Made by a program: the position numbers and the translations under genes | Shown here: positions 33,979 through 43,433 of the stretch, one piece after another | How the letters are laid out: every line of letters begins with the position of its first letter | Position numbering within the stretch: position 1 is the first letter of the stretch | The notes under the pieces: model-generated | What the model was told of the DNA's origin: nothing | Database searches by the model: none | The model's input: the letters and a program-made list of their open reading frames with translations, nothing else | NCBI RefSeq assembly: GCF_018613835.1 | Contig: NZ_JAGGPM010000016.1 | Span: 53,968 to 117,967 of the forward strand | DNA from: Arthrobacter sp. ISL-5 | GTDB taxonomy: Bacteria > Actinomycetota > Actinomycetes > Actinomycetales > Micrococcaceae | Length of the DNA: 64,000 nucleotides | Direction of reading: 5' to 3'

Positions 33979-35307
33979 TTAGCCGGCCCGCTGCACCACC
34001 CGCAGCAGGCGCCGGCGATCCCGGAAGTCCACCTTGAGCTTCAGCTCACCCTTGCGGGCGAGTACGACGGCGACTGTCGCCGCTGCGAGCGCCGGCACCC
34101 CGCCTGCCACCAGGAGGGCGGCCTGCGGATCCAGGTGCTCGGCGATGGACCCGATCATGGGGCCGCCGATCGCCTGGCCGCCGATCAGCACCATGATGTA
34201 CAGGCTCATCACCCGGCCGCGGATCCCCATGTTGGAGCTGATCTGGACCAGCTGGTTGGATGCGGTGAGGAACATCAGGCACCAGAATCCTGACAGCACC
34301 ATGGCGGCGCCGAACCAGGCCAGGGACGGCGCGAAGGCGGACAGGCACAGCATGAGCCCGTACATCCCGGCGCCCAGGACCACGGACCGCAGCCGCAGCT
34401 GGCGGCGCCGGGTGGACGCGACCGCGCCGGCCAGCGCGCCGAGCGCCACGAGCGCGTTCAGCATCCCGTACCCGCCGGCGCCGATGCCGTAGACACGGTC
34501 CGCAAACGCGGCGAGCAGCACCGGCAGGCTCATGGCGAACACTGCGATGAAGCCGACCATCAGCCACGGCCAGTAGATGGTGGGCTTGCTGAGGGCGTAC
34601 CGCAGCCCTTCGCGCAGCATGCCCTTGCGCTTCGGAGCCGGGGCGCTGACAAACAGCTGGTCCTTGCGCAGGAGAAGCAGCATGGCCACCGTGGAGCAGC
34701 AGGCCACCGCGTTGGCGGCGAAGGCCCAGCCGGCCCCGACCGCGGTGAGCAGCACGCCGGCGAGCGCCGGGCCGATCAGCCCTCCCAGCTGGAACGTTGT
34801 GGAGTTCACGCTGATGGCATTGCGCAGGTACCGAGGACCCACGAGCTCATGGACGAACACCTGCCGCGCCGGCTGGTCCAGCACCGTGACCAGGCCCAAA
34901 ACGAACGCGATGACATACACGTGCCAGACCTCGATCCCGCCGCCCAGCGCCAGGGCGGCAAGGGCGGCAGCCAAGACGGCGGCGACCGACTGGCAGATGA
35001 TCAGGATCCTGCGCTTCGCGAACCGGTCCGCCATCATCCCGCCCCACGGGCCGAGCACGAGCGACGGCATGAACTGCAGCGCCACGGTGATGCCGACGGC
35101 GGTGACGGATCCGGAGAGCTGAAGCACCAGCCAGTCCTGGGCGATGCGCTGCATCCAGAGGGCGATGACGGCCACGAAATGGCCGATCGCGAAGATGCGG
35201 AAGTTGGGGACTCGGAGGGAAATGAAGGTGTGGCGCCACGGAAGGCGTTCACTGACGACGGCGACGGGCTGGGTGACGGTGGCCGTTGACGGCGGTGGGG
35301 GTGTCAC
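33979..35307 (-). CDS. MFS transporter, MFS_3 / enterobactin-exporter-like
   Basis: 442 residues with about twelve membrane helices. FRIFAIGHFVAVIALWMQRI, AQDWLVLQLSGSVTAVGIT, MADRFAKRRILIICQSVAAV (the loop 2-3 motif D-R-x-x-R-R) and VLDQPARQVFVHELVGPRYL are typical of the MFS_3 subfamily that includes EntS-like and macrolide exporters. Substrate unknown. It is divergent from a LysR gene 172 bp away, a likely regulator. Confidence 0.9.
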   Translation of the reverse strand: MTPPPPSTATVTQPVAVVSERLPWRHTFISLRVPNFRIFAIGHFVAVIALWMQRIAQDWLVLQLSGSVTAVGITVALQFMPSLVLGPWGGMMADRFAKRRILIICQSVAAVLAAALAALALGGGIEVWHVYVIAFVLGLVTVLDQPARQVFVHELVGPRYLRNAISVNSTTFQLGGLIGPALAGVLLTAVGAGWAFAANAVACCSTVAMLLLLRKDQLFVSAPAPKRKGMLREGLRYALSKPTIYWPWLMVGFIAVFAMSLPVLLAAFADRVYGIGAGGYGMLNALVALGALAGAVASTRRRQLRLRSVVLGAGMYGLMLCLSAFAPSLAWFGAAMVLSGFWCLMFLTASNQLVQISSNMGIRGRVMSLYIMVLIGGQAIGGPMIGSIAEHLDPQAALLVAGGVPALAAATVAVVLARKGELKLKVDFRDRRRLLRVVQRAG

Positions 35308-35359
35308 AGGAGTTCCTCAGGAGAGCGGGCCGGCGGGGACGCCTCTAACGCTAGGGCGG

Positions 35360-35420
35360 CGGCGAACGATTATGTAAGACTATTGGTCGTATAACTAGCA
35401 TTGCGGATCGTAATGCCGGC
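35360..35420. promoter_or_regulatory. AT-rich divergent control region between MFS and LysR genes
   Basis: A short AT-rich stretch (GATTATGTAAGACTATTGGT, then CGTATAACTAG) lies between the divergent starts at 35307 and 35480, suited to hold promoters and a LysR T-N11-A type site. The precise site is not assigned. Confidence 0.35.
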
Positions 35421-35479
35421 TCCGTGGCCGGCCGCCGCCACCCCGCAGCCCAGCCCGCCCGCCCTACCCAGGAGGACGC

Positions 35480-36334
35480 ATGTTCGAACCGGCACAGCTC
35501 CGATCGTTCCTCGCCGTTGCCGAGACGCTGAGCTTCACCAAGGCGGCGGACCGCCTGGGCCTCGCCCAGCCGACCGTCAGCCAGCATGTGCGCAAACTGG
35601 AGACCGCGGCCAAGCGGATGCTGATCACCCGCGACACGAGGGACGTCCGGCTGACGGACAACGGCGATGCGATGGCCGGGTTCGCCCGGAGCATCCTCTC
35701 CGCCCACGACGCCGCCGCGCGCTACTTCTCCGGTTCCGCCATGCGCGGCCGCCTGCGGTTCGGCACGGCGGACGACCTGGCCATCACGGGGCTTCCGCGC
35801 ATCCTGCGGGAATTCCGGCAGATCTATCCGCAGATCAACCTGGAGCTCACGGTCGGCCAGAGCGACCAGCTGTACAAGCGGCTCAACTCGGGGCAGCTGG
35901 ACCTGGTCTTCGTGAAATGGGTGGCCGGGGCAAAGGACGGCACCGTAGTCCAGCACGATTCCTTTTCCTGGGTCGGCCTCGAGCAGACCGCTCTGGAGCC
36001 CGGCGATCCGGTGCCGCTGATCGCCTACCCGTCGCCCAGCCTGAGCCGGAAACTCGCCATCGACGCCCTCGAATCCGTCGGCCGGACATGGCGCATCACG
36101 TGCACCACCAAGCAGATCAGCGGCGTGCTGGCGGCCGTCCGCGCCGGCATCGGCGTGGCAGTCATGCCCTCCTCACTGGTGCCCGAGGACCTGAAAATCA
36201 TCACGCGCCGCTTCGAGCTGCCGCCGGTGGGGGACGTCGATTTCACCCTGATCCGGAACCCGCTGGCCAACGCCGAGGTGATCGATGCACTGACCCAGGC
36301 CATCATGGGAAGGACGCTCAAGAAGCCGGTTTGA
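35480..36334 (+). CDS. LysR-family transcriptional regulator
   Basis: 284 residues; AGGAGG lies 6 nt before the ATG. Residues 1-60 are the winged HTH (AQLRSFLAVAETLSFTKAAD, RLGLAQPTVSQHVRKLE); residues about 90-280 are the substrate-binding domain (RGRLRFGTADDLAITGLPRI, GIGVAVMPSSLVPEDLKI). Divergent from the MFS exporter gene, so it probably controls it and itself. The co-inducer is unknown. Confidence 0.93.
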   Translation: MFEPAQLRSFLAVAETLSFTKAADRLGLAQPTVSQHVRKLETAAKRMLITRDTRDVRLTDNGDAMAGFARSILSAHDAAARYFSGSAMRGRLRFGTADDLAITGLPRILREFRQIYPQINLELTVGQSDQLYKRLNSGQLDLVFVKWVAGAKDGTVVQHDSFSWVGLEQTALEPGDPVPLIAYPSPSLSRKLAIDALESVGRTWRITCTTKQISGVLAAVRAGIGVAVMPSSLVPEDLKIITRRFELPPVGDVDFTLIRNPLANAEVIDALTQAIMGRTLKKPV

Positions 36335-36442
36335 ACCGGGTCAGGCCGGGGTACGAACGAAAAAATGATTGATAACCGTTCGCAGCGGGCCTATGCTGGC
36401 AATGTTGTCAGTCATGCAGCGGCTGATAACAAAAAGGTTTCG

Positions 36443-36796
36443 ATGACGAACATGCCTGGCAACGTCGCCCGCACTGTTCGGGATAGGTACGCCGTGACCA
36501 CAGCCGCAAACCACCGCCACATCCCGCACCACTCTATGTCCCCCCACTCTACGACGCACCAATCTGCGACGCACCACTCCAGGACAGTCGACACGGAATA
36601 TGTCGGCAAGCCCAACTGCGAAAAGTGCGGAACAGACGAGTTCATTTACCTCGAGTCCTTCATTCCACCGAAGTACCGCCATGACGGCGCCGTCAGGACG
36701 CTGGGCGAAGTCGCCTACACCTGCACCCGGTGCGAGGACTTTTCCGCCCACAGCGTCCCCGCGTCCTGGGCTCCGCCCGGCTGGTACCTGGGCTAA
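36443..36796 (+). CDS. Hypothetical protein with zinc-ribbon-like CxxC pair
   Basis: 117 residues from the ATG at 36443; an in-frame ATG at 36365 would add 26 residues but sits in an AT-rich inter-gene stretch. A His/Ser/Thr-rich N-terminal half is followed by NCEKCGTDEFIYLESFIPP and VAYTCTRCEDFSAHSVPAS, two CxxC knuckles that probably bind one zinc. A strong intrinsic terminator follows the stop. No family is recognised. Confidence 0.7.
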   Translation: MTNMPGNVARTVRDRYAVTTAANHRHIPHHSMSPHSTTHQSATHHSRTVDTEYVGKPNCEKCGTDEFIYLESFIPPKYRHDGAVRTLGEVAYTCTRCEDFSAHSVPASWAPPGWYLG

Positions 36797-36816
36797 AACT
36801 GCACGAGCAAACGAAC

Positions 36817-36842
36817 GGGCGGGCACCGGATGGTGCCCGCCC
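36817..36842. terminator. Intrinsic terminator
   Basis: GGGCGGGCACC / GGTGCCCGCCC, an 11-bp perfect stem with loop GGAT, followed on the plus strand by CTTTTTG at about 36853-36859. It lies between convergent genes and may also stop putA transcription. Confidence 0.85.
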
Positions 36843-36870
36843 GCTGTTGTGCCTTTTTGACGCCTGAAGG

Positions 36871-39800
36871 CTAGATCAGCGAATCGGACAGGTGGTTCGG
36901 CGTTCCGAAGCGGTGCGCCGTGATGCTGACGGCCTGCTCGTGCAGGAACGGCAGCATCTCGATGCGGCCGGCCTCCGTCACCTCGTGCGCGTAGATGGCC
37001 AGGTCCGGGCGGCCGCCTGTCACCTCGGCCAGCGCCGCCGCAGAGCCGCCGATCAGGCGGATGCGGGCGCCGGACAGTTTGCCGGCGGCGGCGAGCCTGC
37101 CCGCGGAGGCCAGCCACGCGGCGTCGTCCTCCGCCGTGACGGCGATGTCCAGACCGGTCAGCACGGCACGCAACTGTGCCGGAAGTTCGACGCCGGTGGA
37201 GACGGTCAGCCGCGATCCGGCAAGTACGCCGGCGGCTACTGTCCGGACGAGCGCGGCGAGGGATCCGCCGTCGGACAGCCGGACGGTGACCGGCAGGGCA
37301 CGGTAACGGAAGACGTTCCGCTCGGCGCCCAGACCGGAGACGTCCCTGGCCGCGCCGAACTCGTCCGCCCAGGCAAGGGCGTCGGAGCCCAGCGCCCGCT
37401 GCAGCTTGTCCAGCTCTGCGGCCTCGAACTCGCCCTTCACGGAATCCACGAGGCGCCGCACGCCCGGGCTGGAGATGCGCGCCGCTGAGCCCTGCGCGCT
37501 TTCCTTGCTGGTCCAGTCGCCGAGGCCGGCGAGGTAGTTGGGTCCGCCCGCCTTGGTGCCGGCGCCGACCGCTGACTTCTTCCAGCCGCCGAACGGCTGG
37601 CGCTGCACGATGGCCCCGGTGATGCCTCGGTTGACGTAGAGGTTTCCGGCCTGGATGGTGTCCAGCCACAGGCCGAGCTCTTCGGTGTTGAGGGAGTGCA
37701 GTCCGGCGGTGAGGCCGTATTCGATCTGGTTCTGGATGGCGATGGCGTCTTCCAGGGTTTCGGCGGTCATGACACCCAGGACCGGGCCGAAGAATTCGGT
37801 CAGGTGGAAGTAGGATCCGCGGCGCACGCCGTAGCGGACGCCGGGGCTCCACAGCCTGCCGGTGCCGTCCAGCTTCCGCGGCTCGACGGCCCAGTTCTCG
37901 CCTTCACCGAGCGTGGTGAGGGCATTGAGCAGCTTGCCGCTGGCGGGCTCGATGATCGGGCCCATCTGGCTCGTGGGGTCTTCCGGGTAGCCCACCTTGA
38001 GGGACGTCACGGCGTCGATCAGCTGGTTGTGGAACCGCCTGGACTTGGCCACGGAGCCCACCAGGATCACCAGCGACGCGGCCGAGCACTTCTGGCCGGC
38101 GTGCCCGAACGCGGAGTAGGCCACGTCCTTGGCGGCGAGGTCCAGGTCCGCGCTGGGGGTCACGATGATGGCGTTCTTGCCGCTGGTCTCGGCCAGGAGC
38201 GGCAGGTCCTTGCGGAAGGATCGGAACAGCTCGGCCGTCTCGTAGCCGCCGGTGAGGATCACGCGGTCCACGGACGGGTGCGAGATCAGCTGCTGGCCGA
38301 GCTCACGTTCGCCCAGCTGCACCATGGTCAGCACGTCGCGGGGCACGCCGGCCTCCCACAGCGCCTCGATCATCACGGCACCGCTGCGGCGCGCCTGCTT
38401 GGCGGGCTTGATGACGACGGCGGAACCGGCGGCGAGCGCCGCGAGCGTGGAGCCGGCGGGGATGGCCACCGGGAAGTTCCACGGCGGGGTCACCACGGTG
38501 AGCTTCGCCGGAACGAACGTGGCGCCGTCGACGTCGTCGAGCTTGCGTGCCGACTCGGCGTAGTAGTGGGCGAAGTCGACAGCCTCGCTGACCTCGGGGT
38601 CGCCCTGGTCGATGGTCTTGCCGGTCTCGCTGGCCATGACCTCGAGCAGGTCCGCGCGGTGGGCCTCGAGGGTTTCGCCGGCGCGGTGCAGGATCTCGGC
38701 ACGTTCGGCGCCGGAGAGTGCGCCCCAGGCCTTGCCCTTTTCGACGGCGGTTTCGATCACCGTGTTGAGCGTTTCTGCGTCCGAGATGGTGGCGGCCTCC
38801 ACGGAGGCGTTGCCCAGGGTCGACGCCGGAACGCGGTCCAGGATGGCGCGGCCCCAGTCGCGGTTGGCGGGCAGGGACGGGTCAGTGTCCGGGGTGTTCC
38901 GGAAGCCGTCGTGGGGCATCGGCGCGGCCGGGAGGCTGCGGTTCTGCCGGCGGTTCGGCGCCGGAACCTCGTCGTCGAGTTCCGCCAGGGAGGACAGGAA
39001 ACGCTGCTTTTCGCGCTCGAACAACGCCTCGTTCTCACTGAGCTCAAAGACGGCGGACATGAAGTTGTCCTGGCTGGCACCCTCTTCGAGGCGGCGGATC
39101 AGGTAGGCGATGGCGACATCAAACTCCGCCGGGTGCACCACGGGGGTGTACAGCAGGAGCGAGCCGACGTCCTTCTTCACGGCTTCGGCCTGGCCCTGCG
39201 CCATGCCGAGCAGCATCTCGAATTCGATGCCGGATTCCACGCCGCGCTGCTTGGCGAGCAGCCAGGCGAAGGCGATGTCGAACAGGTTGTGGCCAGCCAC
39301 GCCGATCCGGATGTTCCTGATCCGGTCCGGGTGCAGCGAGTAGTTGATGACGCGCTTGTAGTTGGTGTCCGAGTCCTGCTTGGTGCCCCAGGTGGCCAGC
39401 GGCCAGTCATGGAGGGAGGATTCGACCTGCTCCATGGGCAGGTTGGCGCCCTTGACCACGCGGACCTTGATGGCGGAGCCGCCCTCGGCGCGGCGGGCGG
39501 CGGCCCAGTCCTGCAGGCGGATCATGGCGGACAGCGCGTCCGGAAGGTAGGCCTGCAGCACGATGCCGGCCTCGAGGTTCTTGAACTCCGGCTTGTCCAG
39601 GATCCGGGTGAAGACCGCGATGGTCATGTCCAGGTCCTTGTACTCCTCCATGTCCAGGTTGATGAACTTCGCTGTGGGGAAGGAGGCGGCGCGGGTGAAC
39701 AGCGGGGTGAGCTTTTCGACGACGTGCTCCACGGCCTCGTCGAAGGCCCAGGCGGAGTGCGGGGCAACGGTGGAGGAGACCTTGATGGACACGTAGTCCA

Positions 39801-40395
39801 CGTCCGGGCGGGCCAGCAGCGTGTGGGTGCCCTCGAGCCGGCGGGATGCCTCGTGCTCGCCCAGGACTGCCTCGCCGAGGAGGTTCACGTTGAGCTTGAT
39901 GCCGTCCTTGCGGATCTTGGCGATGGCCGGACCCAGCTTCGCGTCGGTGGCATCGACGATGAGGTGGCCCACCATTTCACGGAGGACGCGGCGGGCGATC
40001 GGAATGACCACCTGCGGCAGGACCGGAGCCATGGTGCCGCCGAGCCGGACGGCGCTGCGCATGTGCCATGGCAGGAAGGCCGGAACCCTCGGGGCAAGGG
40101 CGGCTAGGTTGCGGGCGGCCACGTGCAGGTCTTCGGGACGGACCACGCCGTCCACGAACCCGACCGTGAAGTCGAGCCCGTTCGGGTCCTTGAGGACGCC
40201 GGCGAGCTGCTGGGCCGAGGCGTCGACGGGGACCTTGGCGGCCTCCGTGAGCCAGTGGCGCACCAGTGCGATGGCTTCGCCGGACAGGGCGGTGGCTTCG
40301 GCGACGTCGGAGCCCGCCGGGCGGGTAGTGACGGCGCCGGTCTCAGCGGCGTCGTTGCCTGCGGAAACGCGGTGATCCGTTGCGGTGTTGGTCAT
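36871..40395 (-). CDS. putA: Bifunctional proline dehydrogenase / L-glutamate-gamma-semialdehyde dehydrogenase
   Basis: 1174 residues from the ATG at 40395 (MTNTATDHRV). Residues about 60-470 are the FAD-dependent proline dehydrogenase barrel (KFINLDMEEYKDLDMTIAVF, IKVRVVKGANLPMEQVE). Residues about 520-1000 are the aldehyde dehydrogenase: VVTPPWNFPVAIPAGSTLAA, AETSGKNAIIVTP and FGHAGQKCSAASLV with the nucleophilic Cys (about 770). The last ~170 residues are the PutA C-terminal region. It oxidises proline to glutamate by substrate channelling. No N-terminal DNA-binding domain, so regulation must come from elsewhere; a promoter element is shared with the permease upstream. Confidence 0.96.
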   Translation of the reverse strand: MTNTATDHRVSAGNDAAETGAVTTRPAGSDVAEATALSGEAIALVRHWLTEAAKVPVDASAQQLAGVLKDPNGLDFTVGFVDGVVRPEDLHVAARNLAALAPRVPAFLPWHMRSAVRLGGTMAPVLPQVVIPIARRVLREMVGHLIVDATDAKLGPAIAKIRKDGIKLNVNLLGEAVLGEHEASRRLEGTHTLLARPDVDYVSIKVSSTVAPHSAWAFDEAVEHVVEKLTPLFTRAASFPTAKFINLDMEEYKDLDMTIAVFTRILDKPEFKNLEAGIVLQAYLPDALSAMIRLQDWAAARRAEGGSAIKVRVVKGANLPMEQVESSLHDWPLATWGTKQDSDTNYKRVINYSLHPDRIRNIRIGVAGHNLFDIAFAWLLAKQRGVESGIEFEMLLGMAQGQAEAVKKDVGSLLLYTPVVHPAEFDVAIAYLIRRLEEGASQDNFMSAVFELSENEALFEREKQRFLSSLAELDDEVPAPNRRQNRSLPAAPMPHDGFRNTPDTDPSLPANRDWGRAILDRVPASTLGNASVEAATISDAETLNTVIETAVEKGKAWGALSGAERAEILHRAGETLEAHRADLLEVMASETGKTIDQGDPEVSEAVDFAHYYAESARKLDDVDGATFVPAKLTVVTPPWNFPVAIPAGSTLAALAAGSAVVIKPAKQARRSGAVMIEALWEAGVPRDVLTMVQLGERELGQQLISHPSVDRVILTGGYETAELFRSFRKDLPLLAETSGKNAIIVTPSADLDLAAKDVAYSAFGHAGQKCSAASLVILVGSVAKSRRFHNQLIDAVTSLKVGYPEDPTSQMGPIIEPASGKLLNALTTLGEGENWAVEPRKLDGTGRLWSPGVRYGVRRGSYFHLTEFFGPVLGVMTAETLEDAIAIQNQIEYGLTAGLHSLNTEELGLWLDTIQAGNLYVNRGITGAIVQRQPFGGWKKSAVGAGTKAGGPNYLAGLGDWTSKESAQGSAARISSPGVRRLVDSVKGEFEAAELDKLQRALGSDALAWADEFGAARDVSGLGAERNVFRYRALPVTVRLSDGGSLAALVRTVAAGVLAGSRLTVSTGVELPAQLRAVLTGLDIAVTAEDDAAWLASAGRLAAAGKLSGARIRLIGGSAAALAEVTGGRPDLAIYAHEVTEAGRIEMLPFLHEQAVSITAHRFGTPNHLSDSLI

Positions 40396-40435
40396 GGCTT
40401 TTCTCGTTCTTTCAGTGGTTGGTGACCTCTTACTC

Positions 40436-40471
40436 ATCAGTATGAGCCTGCAATCACATAAGATAAAGCGA
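40436..40471 (-). promoter_or_regulatory. Regulatory element shared with the permease gene (putA copy)
   Basis: This 36-bp block aligns without gaps to 42324-42359 upstream of the permease at 23 of 36 positions, concentrated in ATCAGTATG at one end and CAT-x-AGATAAAG-x-GA at the other. It lies 41-76 bp upstream of the putA ATG in the same orientation as at the permease gene. Confidence 0.55.
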
Positions 40472-40571
40472 TGTTTTCTGAGCAATACAGGTTAGAAAAA
40501 CCGAATGCTCAAACTCCCGTCCGAACGTTCGGAAAACCGCGGAAAATCCACCCTTTGCCACCGCCCCAACA

Positions 40572-40789
40572 ACGCTCTCTCACATCCTGTCGCTTCTTCC
40601 CGGACGCTCTCTCACTTCCTGTCGGTTCTTCCCCGACGCTCTCTCACTTCCGGGCGCATCCCCCGGACGCTCTCTCACTTCCTGCAGAGAAAGCACGAAC
40701 CCTCTCTCACCGGGTGAGAGAGGGTTCGTCAATATCGCGCAACATGCGCGAGAGCGTCCTGTGAATTGCTGCAGGAGGTGAGAGAGCGT
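40572..40789. repeat. Family-B array: 32-bp-period repeats in inverted arms (copy 1)
   Basis: Left arm: the 12-mer ACGCTCTCTCAC (or close variant) at 40572, 40604, 40636, 40667 and 40699. Right arm: its complement GTGAGAGAGCGT (or variant) at 40714, 40746 and 40778. Steps are 32 bp except one of 31. Between 12-mers are 20-bp partly conserved segments. The two central units form a near-perfect 35-bp palindrome at 40695-40729. The last unit ends 9 bp before the permease stop codon. The rest of 40396-40797 holds the putA promoter and no gene. Confidence 0.92.
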
Positions 40790-40797
40790 TCGGGTTG

Positions 40798-42261
40798 CTA
40801 GTTCACGGGGGTGTGCATCTCCACTGCCTCTTCATGCCGCGGGCTGTTCGGGTTCATCAGCGAGTGCTTGCGGCCGTAGCCGAAGTAGATGACCAGCCCG
40901 ATGACCAGCCAGATGCCGAAGCGGAGCCAGGTCTCCCAGTGCAGCTGGAACATCAGGAGCGCCGAAGCAAGGACACCGAAGGCGGGAACGACGGGCATGA
41001 GCGGCAGGCGGAACGTGCGCGGTGCGTCCGGCTTCTTGTAGCGGAAGATGATCACCGAGAAGCACACCACCACGAACGCGGCCAGGATGCCGATATTGGT
41101 GAGGTCGGCCACGGCCTTGATGGGGAACACGCCGGCAAGCAGGGCGGAGGCGATGCCGGCGATCCACGTGACGCGCTGCGGGGTGCCGTGCCGGTCTGTC
41201 TTCGAGAACCAGCCCGGCAGGAGTCCGTCGCGGCTCATGGAGAACCACACGCGGGTGACGCCCAGGAGGAAGGTGAGCATCACGGTGAGGATGGACAGCA
41301 CAGCGAAGACGGAGATGATGGTGGCGATGACAGGCAGGCCGACGCTGGTGAACGCGGAGGCGAATCCGGCGGCCGGATCAATGTCCCGGTAGTTCTGCAT
41401 GCCGGTAAGCACCAGTGTTGCCGCGACGTAAAGCAGCATGGCGACGATGAGGGACAGGATGATGGCCTTGGGCATGTGCTTCTTGCCGTCGGTGGCTTCT
41501 TCAGCAGCTGTGCTCATGGCGTCATAACCGAACACGGCGAAGAACACTGTCGCGGATCCGGCCAGGACGGGGCCGAAGCCGCTGGGCATGAACGGGTTGA
41601 AGTTTTCGGCGTTGATGTAGAAGACGCCGAGGCCAATGATGAACAGGATCAGGATGACCTTGATGGCCACGGCCACAAGCTCAAAACGGCCGAAGGTCTT
41701 GGTGCCGCGGGACAGGATCCAGGTGACGATCAGGCAGACGATGATGGCGGGGATGTTGATGATGCCGCCCTTGCCCTCGTCCGGCGTGGACGTCATCCAC
41801 ACGGGCATGTGGATGCCGATCCCGGACAGGAACGCATCGAAGTAGCCGGAAATGCCGATGGCCACCACCGCCACGATGGCGATGTATTCGAGCAGCAGGT
41901 CCCAGCCGATAAACCAGCCGATGATTTCACCCAGTGCCACGTAGCCGTAGGTGTAGGCGGATCCTGCGCGCGGGATCATGCCGGCGAACTCCGCGTAGGA
42001 GAGCGCAGCGGCCGCCGAGGCGAGGCCCGCGATCAGGAAGGAAAACAGCACCGCCGGGCCGACACCCGGCGTGTCTTCGCTGCCGTGGGCCACAAGCCCG
42101 GCCAACGAGAAGATGCCGACGCCGATGATGCCGCCGACGCCGATGGCGGTGAGCTGCCACAGCCCGAGGGACTTGAACAGGCCGCTGTGCTTGTTCTCGA
42201 TCTCGATGTCATCAATCGGCTTGCGGCGCAGAATGGACTGCGTGGGATCGTTTGTACTCAT
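40798..42261 (-). CDS. APC-family amino acid permease
   Basis: 487 residues with twelve to fourteen membrane helices. LFKSLGLWQLTAIGVGGIIG with VGIFSLAGLVAHG, SFLIAGLASAAAALSYAEFA and GSAYTYGYVALGEIIGWFIG are core APC motifs; the protein resembles the cationic/neutral amino-acid transporter (CAT-like) branch. The shared upstream element and position next to putA suggest a role in proline or related amino acid uptake, but specificity is not proven. Divergent from a LysR gene. Confidence 0.92.
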   Translation of the reverse strand: MSTNDPTQSILRRKPIDDIEIENKHSGLFKSLGLWQLTAIGVGGIIGVGIFSLAGLVAHGSEDTPGVGPAVLFSFLIAGLASAAAALSYAEFAGMIPRAGSAYTYGYVALGEIIGWFIGWDLLLEYIAIVAVVAIGISGYFDAFLSGIGIHMPVWMTSTPDEGKGGIINIPAIIVCLIVTWILSRGTKTFGRFELVAVAIKVILILFIIGLGVFYINAENFNPFMPSGFGPVLAGSATVFFAVFGYDAMSTAAEEATDGKKHMPKAIILSLIVAMLLYVAATLVLTGMQNYRDIDPAAGFASAFTSVGLPVIATIISVFAVLSILTVMLTFLLGVTRVWFSMSRDGLLPGWFSKTDRHGTPQRVTWIAGIASALLAGVFPIKAVADLTNIGILAAFVVVCFSVIIFRYKKPDAPRTFRLPLMPVVPAFGVLASALLMFQLHWETWLRFGIWLVIGLVIYFGYGRKHSLMNPNSPRHEEAVEMHTPVN

Positions 42262-42323
42262 CAGGGACTCCTGCGTAGGTGCGGCCCCATCAATCAGCCC
42301 TGTGATGGGGGTAACTCAGTCTG

Positions 42324-42359
42324 ATCAGTATGCAAGCAACGTTGCATTAGATAAAGTGA
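42324..42359 (-). promoter_or_regulatory. Regulatory element shared with putA (permease copy)
   Basis: Matches the putA copy at 40436-40471 in blocks ATCAGTATG and CAT-AGATAAAG-GA. Inside it, ATGCAA-N6-TTGCAT (42330-42347) is an inverted repeat that also contains the palindrome GCAACGTTGC, a plausible LysR-type binding site between the divergent permease and LysR genes. Confidence 0.6.
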
Positions 42360-42432
42360 ATACTCCTAACCATTATTCGTTAGTCCAGCCATTCAATTTG
42401 GTTTCAACCGGATTCAACCAAAGGAACAGCCC

Positions 42433-43374
42433 GTGCTCGATGTTCGACGGTTGAGGCTGCTCCGCGAGCTGAAGATCCGGGGCACGCTCGCCGAGGTGGC
42501 CGCAGCCCTGCAGTACAGTCCGTCCTCAGTTTCCCAGCAATTGGCCCTCCTTGAGAAGGAAGTGGGGGTGGAATTGCTCAGGAAAACCGGCCGCAGGGTT
42601 CAGCTGACGCCCCAGGCCGAGGTCCTTGTGGCCCATACCGCGCAGCTTCTTGAGACGCTGGAGCAGGCTGAGGCGGATCTGGCTGCGTCACTCACCACGG
42701 TCTCCGGAACGGTCCGGATCGCAGTTTTCCAGTCTGCGGCCCTGGCCCTCATGCCGGACACCCTGACCCGGATGGCGGGAACCTACCCGGAGGTCCGGAT
42801 CGAAATGATCCAGCGCGAACCCGAAACGGCACTGCATGAGACGTGGGCGCGGGACTTCGACCTCGTGATTGCCGAGCAGTACCCGGGCCATGCAGCGCCC
42901 CGCTATCCGGAACTGGACCGCATCCGCCTGACGGGTGATGCCATCAGGCTCGCGGTGCCGCCTGCGGCAGAGGGCAGGGCCAAAGTCACGTCCCTCGCGG
43001 ACACGGCGGAGATGCCGTGGGTCATGGAGCCGCGCGGCGCGGCCTCCCGCCACTGGGCCGAACAGGCCTGCAGGAGCGCCGGCTTCGAACCCGATGTGCG
43101 CTTCGAAACGGCAGACCTTCAGGCCCAGATCCGCCTGATCGAGTCGGGAAATGCCGTGGCACTGATGCCGGACCTCGTGTGGACCGGCCGCGCCACCACC
43201 GCCCAACTGATGGAGCTGCCGGGAAAACCCCGCCGGACGGTCTTCACCTCGGTGCGCCGCTCCAGCGCCCAGCGGCCCGCCATCCTCGCCGCACGCGAGA
43301 TCCTGGCGGCGACCGCCGCCTCCATCGCGGCCGCCCAGGAAGAATCGGACGCCGCAGCAGCGGGACAAGGTTAG
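42433..43374 (+). CDS. LysR-family transcriptional regulator
   Basis: 313 residues from a GTG with AAAGGAAC upstream. Residues 1-60 are the HTH ([40 protein letters not shown]); the remainder is the effector domain ([38 protein letters not shown]). It is divergent from the amino-acid permease. The conserved element upstream of both the permease and putA makes it the best candidate regulator of a proline/amino-acid catabolic regulon. Confidence 0.92.
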   Translation: MLDVRRLRLLRELKIRGTLAEVAAALQYSPSSVSQQLALLEKEVGVELLRKTGRRVQLTPQAEVLVAHTAQLLETLEQAEADLAASLTTVSGTVRIAVFQSAALALMPDTLTRMAGTYPEVRIEMIQREPETALHETWARDFDLVIAEQYPGHAAPRYPELDRIRLTGDAIRLAVPPAAEGRAKVTSLADTAEMPWVMEPRGAASRHWAEQACRSAGFEPDVRFETADLQAQIRLIESGNAVALMPDLVWTGRATTAQLMELPGKPRRTVFTSVRRSSAQRPAILAAREILAATAASIAAAQEESDAAAAGQG

Positions 43375-43433
43375 CGGCCGGGGTGTTCTGGCTCACAGCC
43401 ATACGGCTAGCCCGGCGTTACACTGTTGAGGTT

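Noticed and set aside
36365..36442. N-terminal extension of the zinc-ribbon-like protein
   Set aside because: The added residues lie in an AT-rich inter-gene stretch; the internal ATG at 36443 gives a more compact protein.
37696..40107. 803-residue open frame antisense to putA
   Set aside because: Low-complexity Gly/Val/His-rich translation, while the other strand encodes full proline dehydrogenase and aldehyde dehydrogenase domains.
40505..40764. Small open frames over the first 32-bp array
   Set aside because: The translations are Leu/Ser/His/Pro strings created by the repeat. The 32-bp period shifts the frame at every unit.
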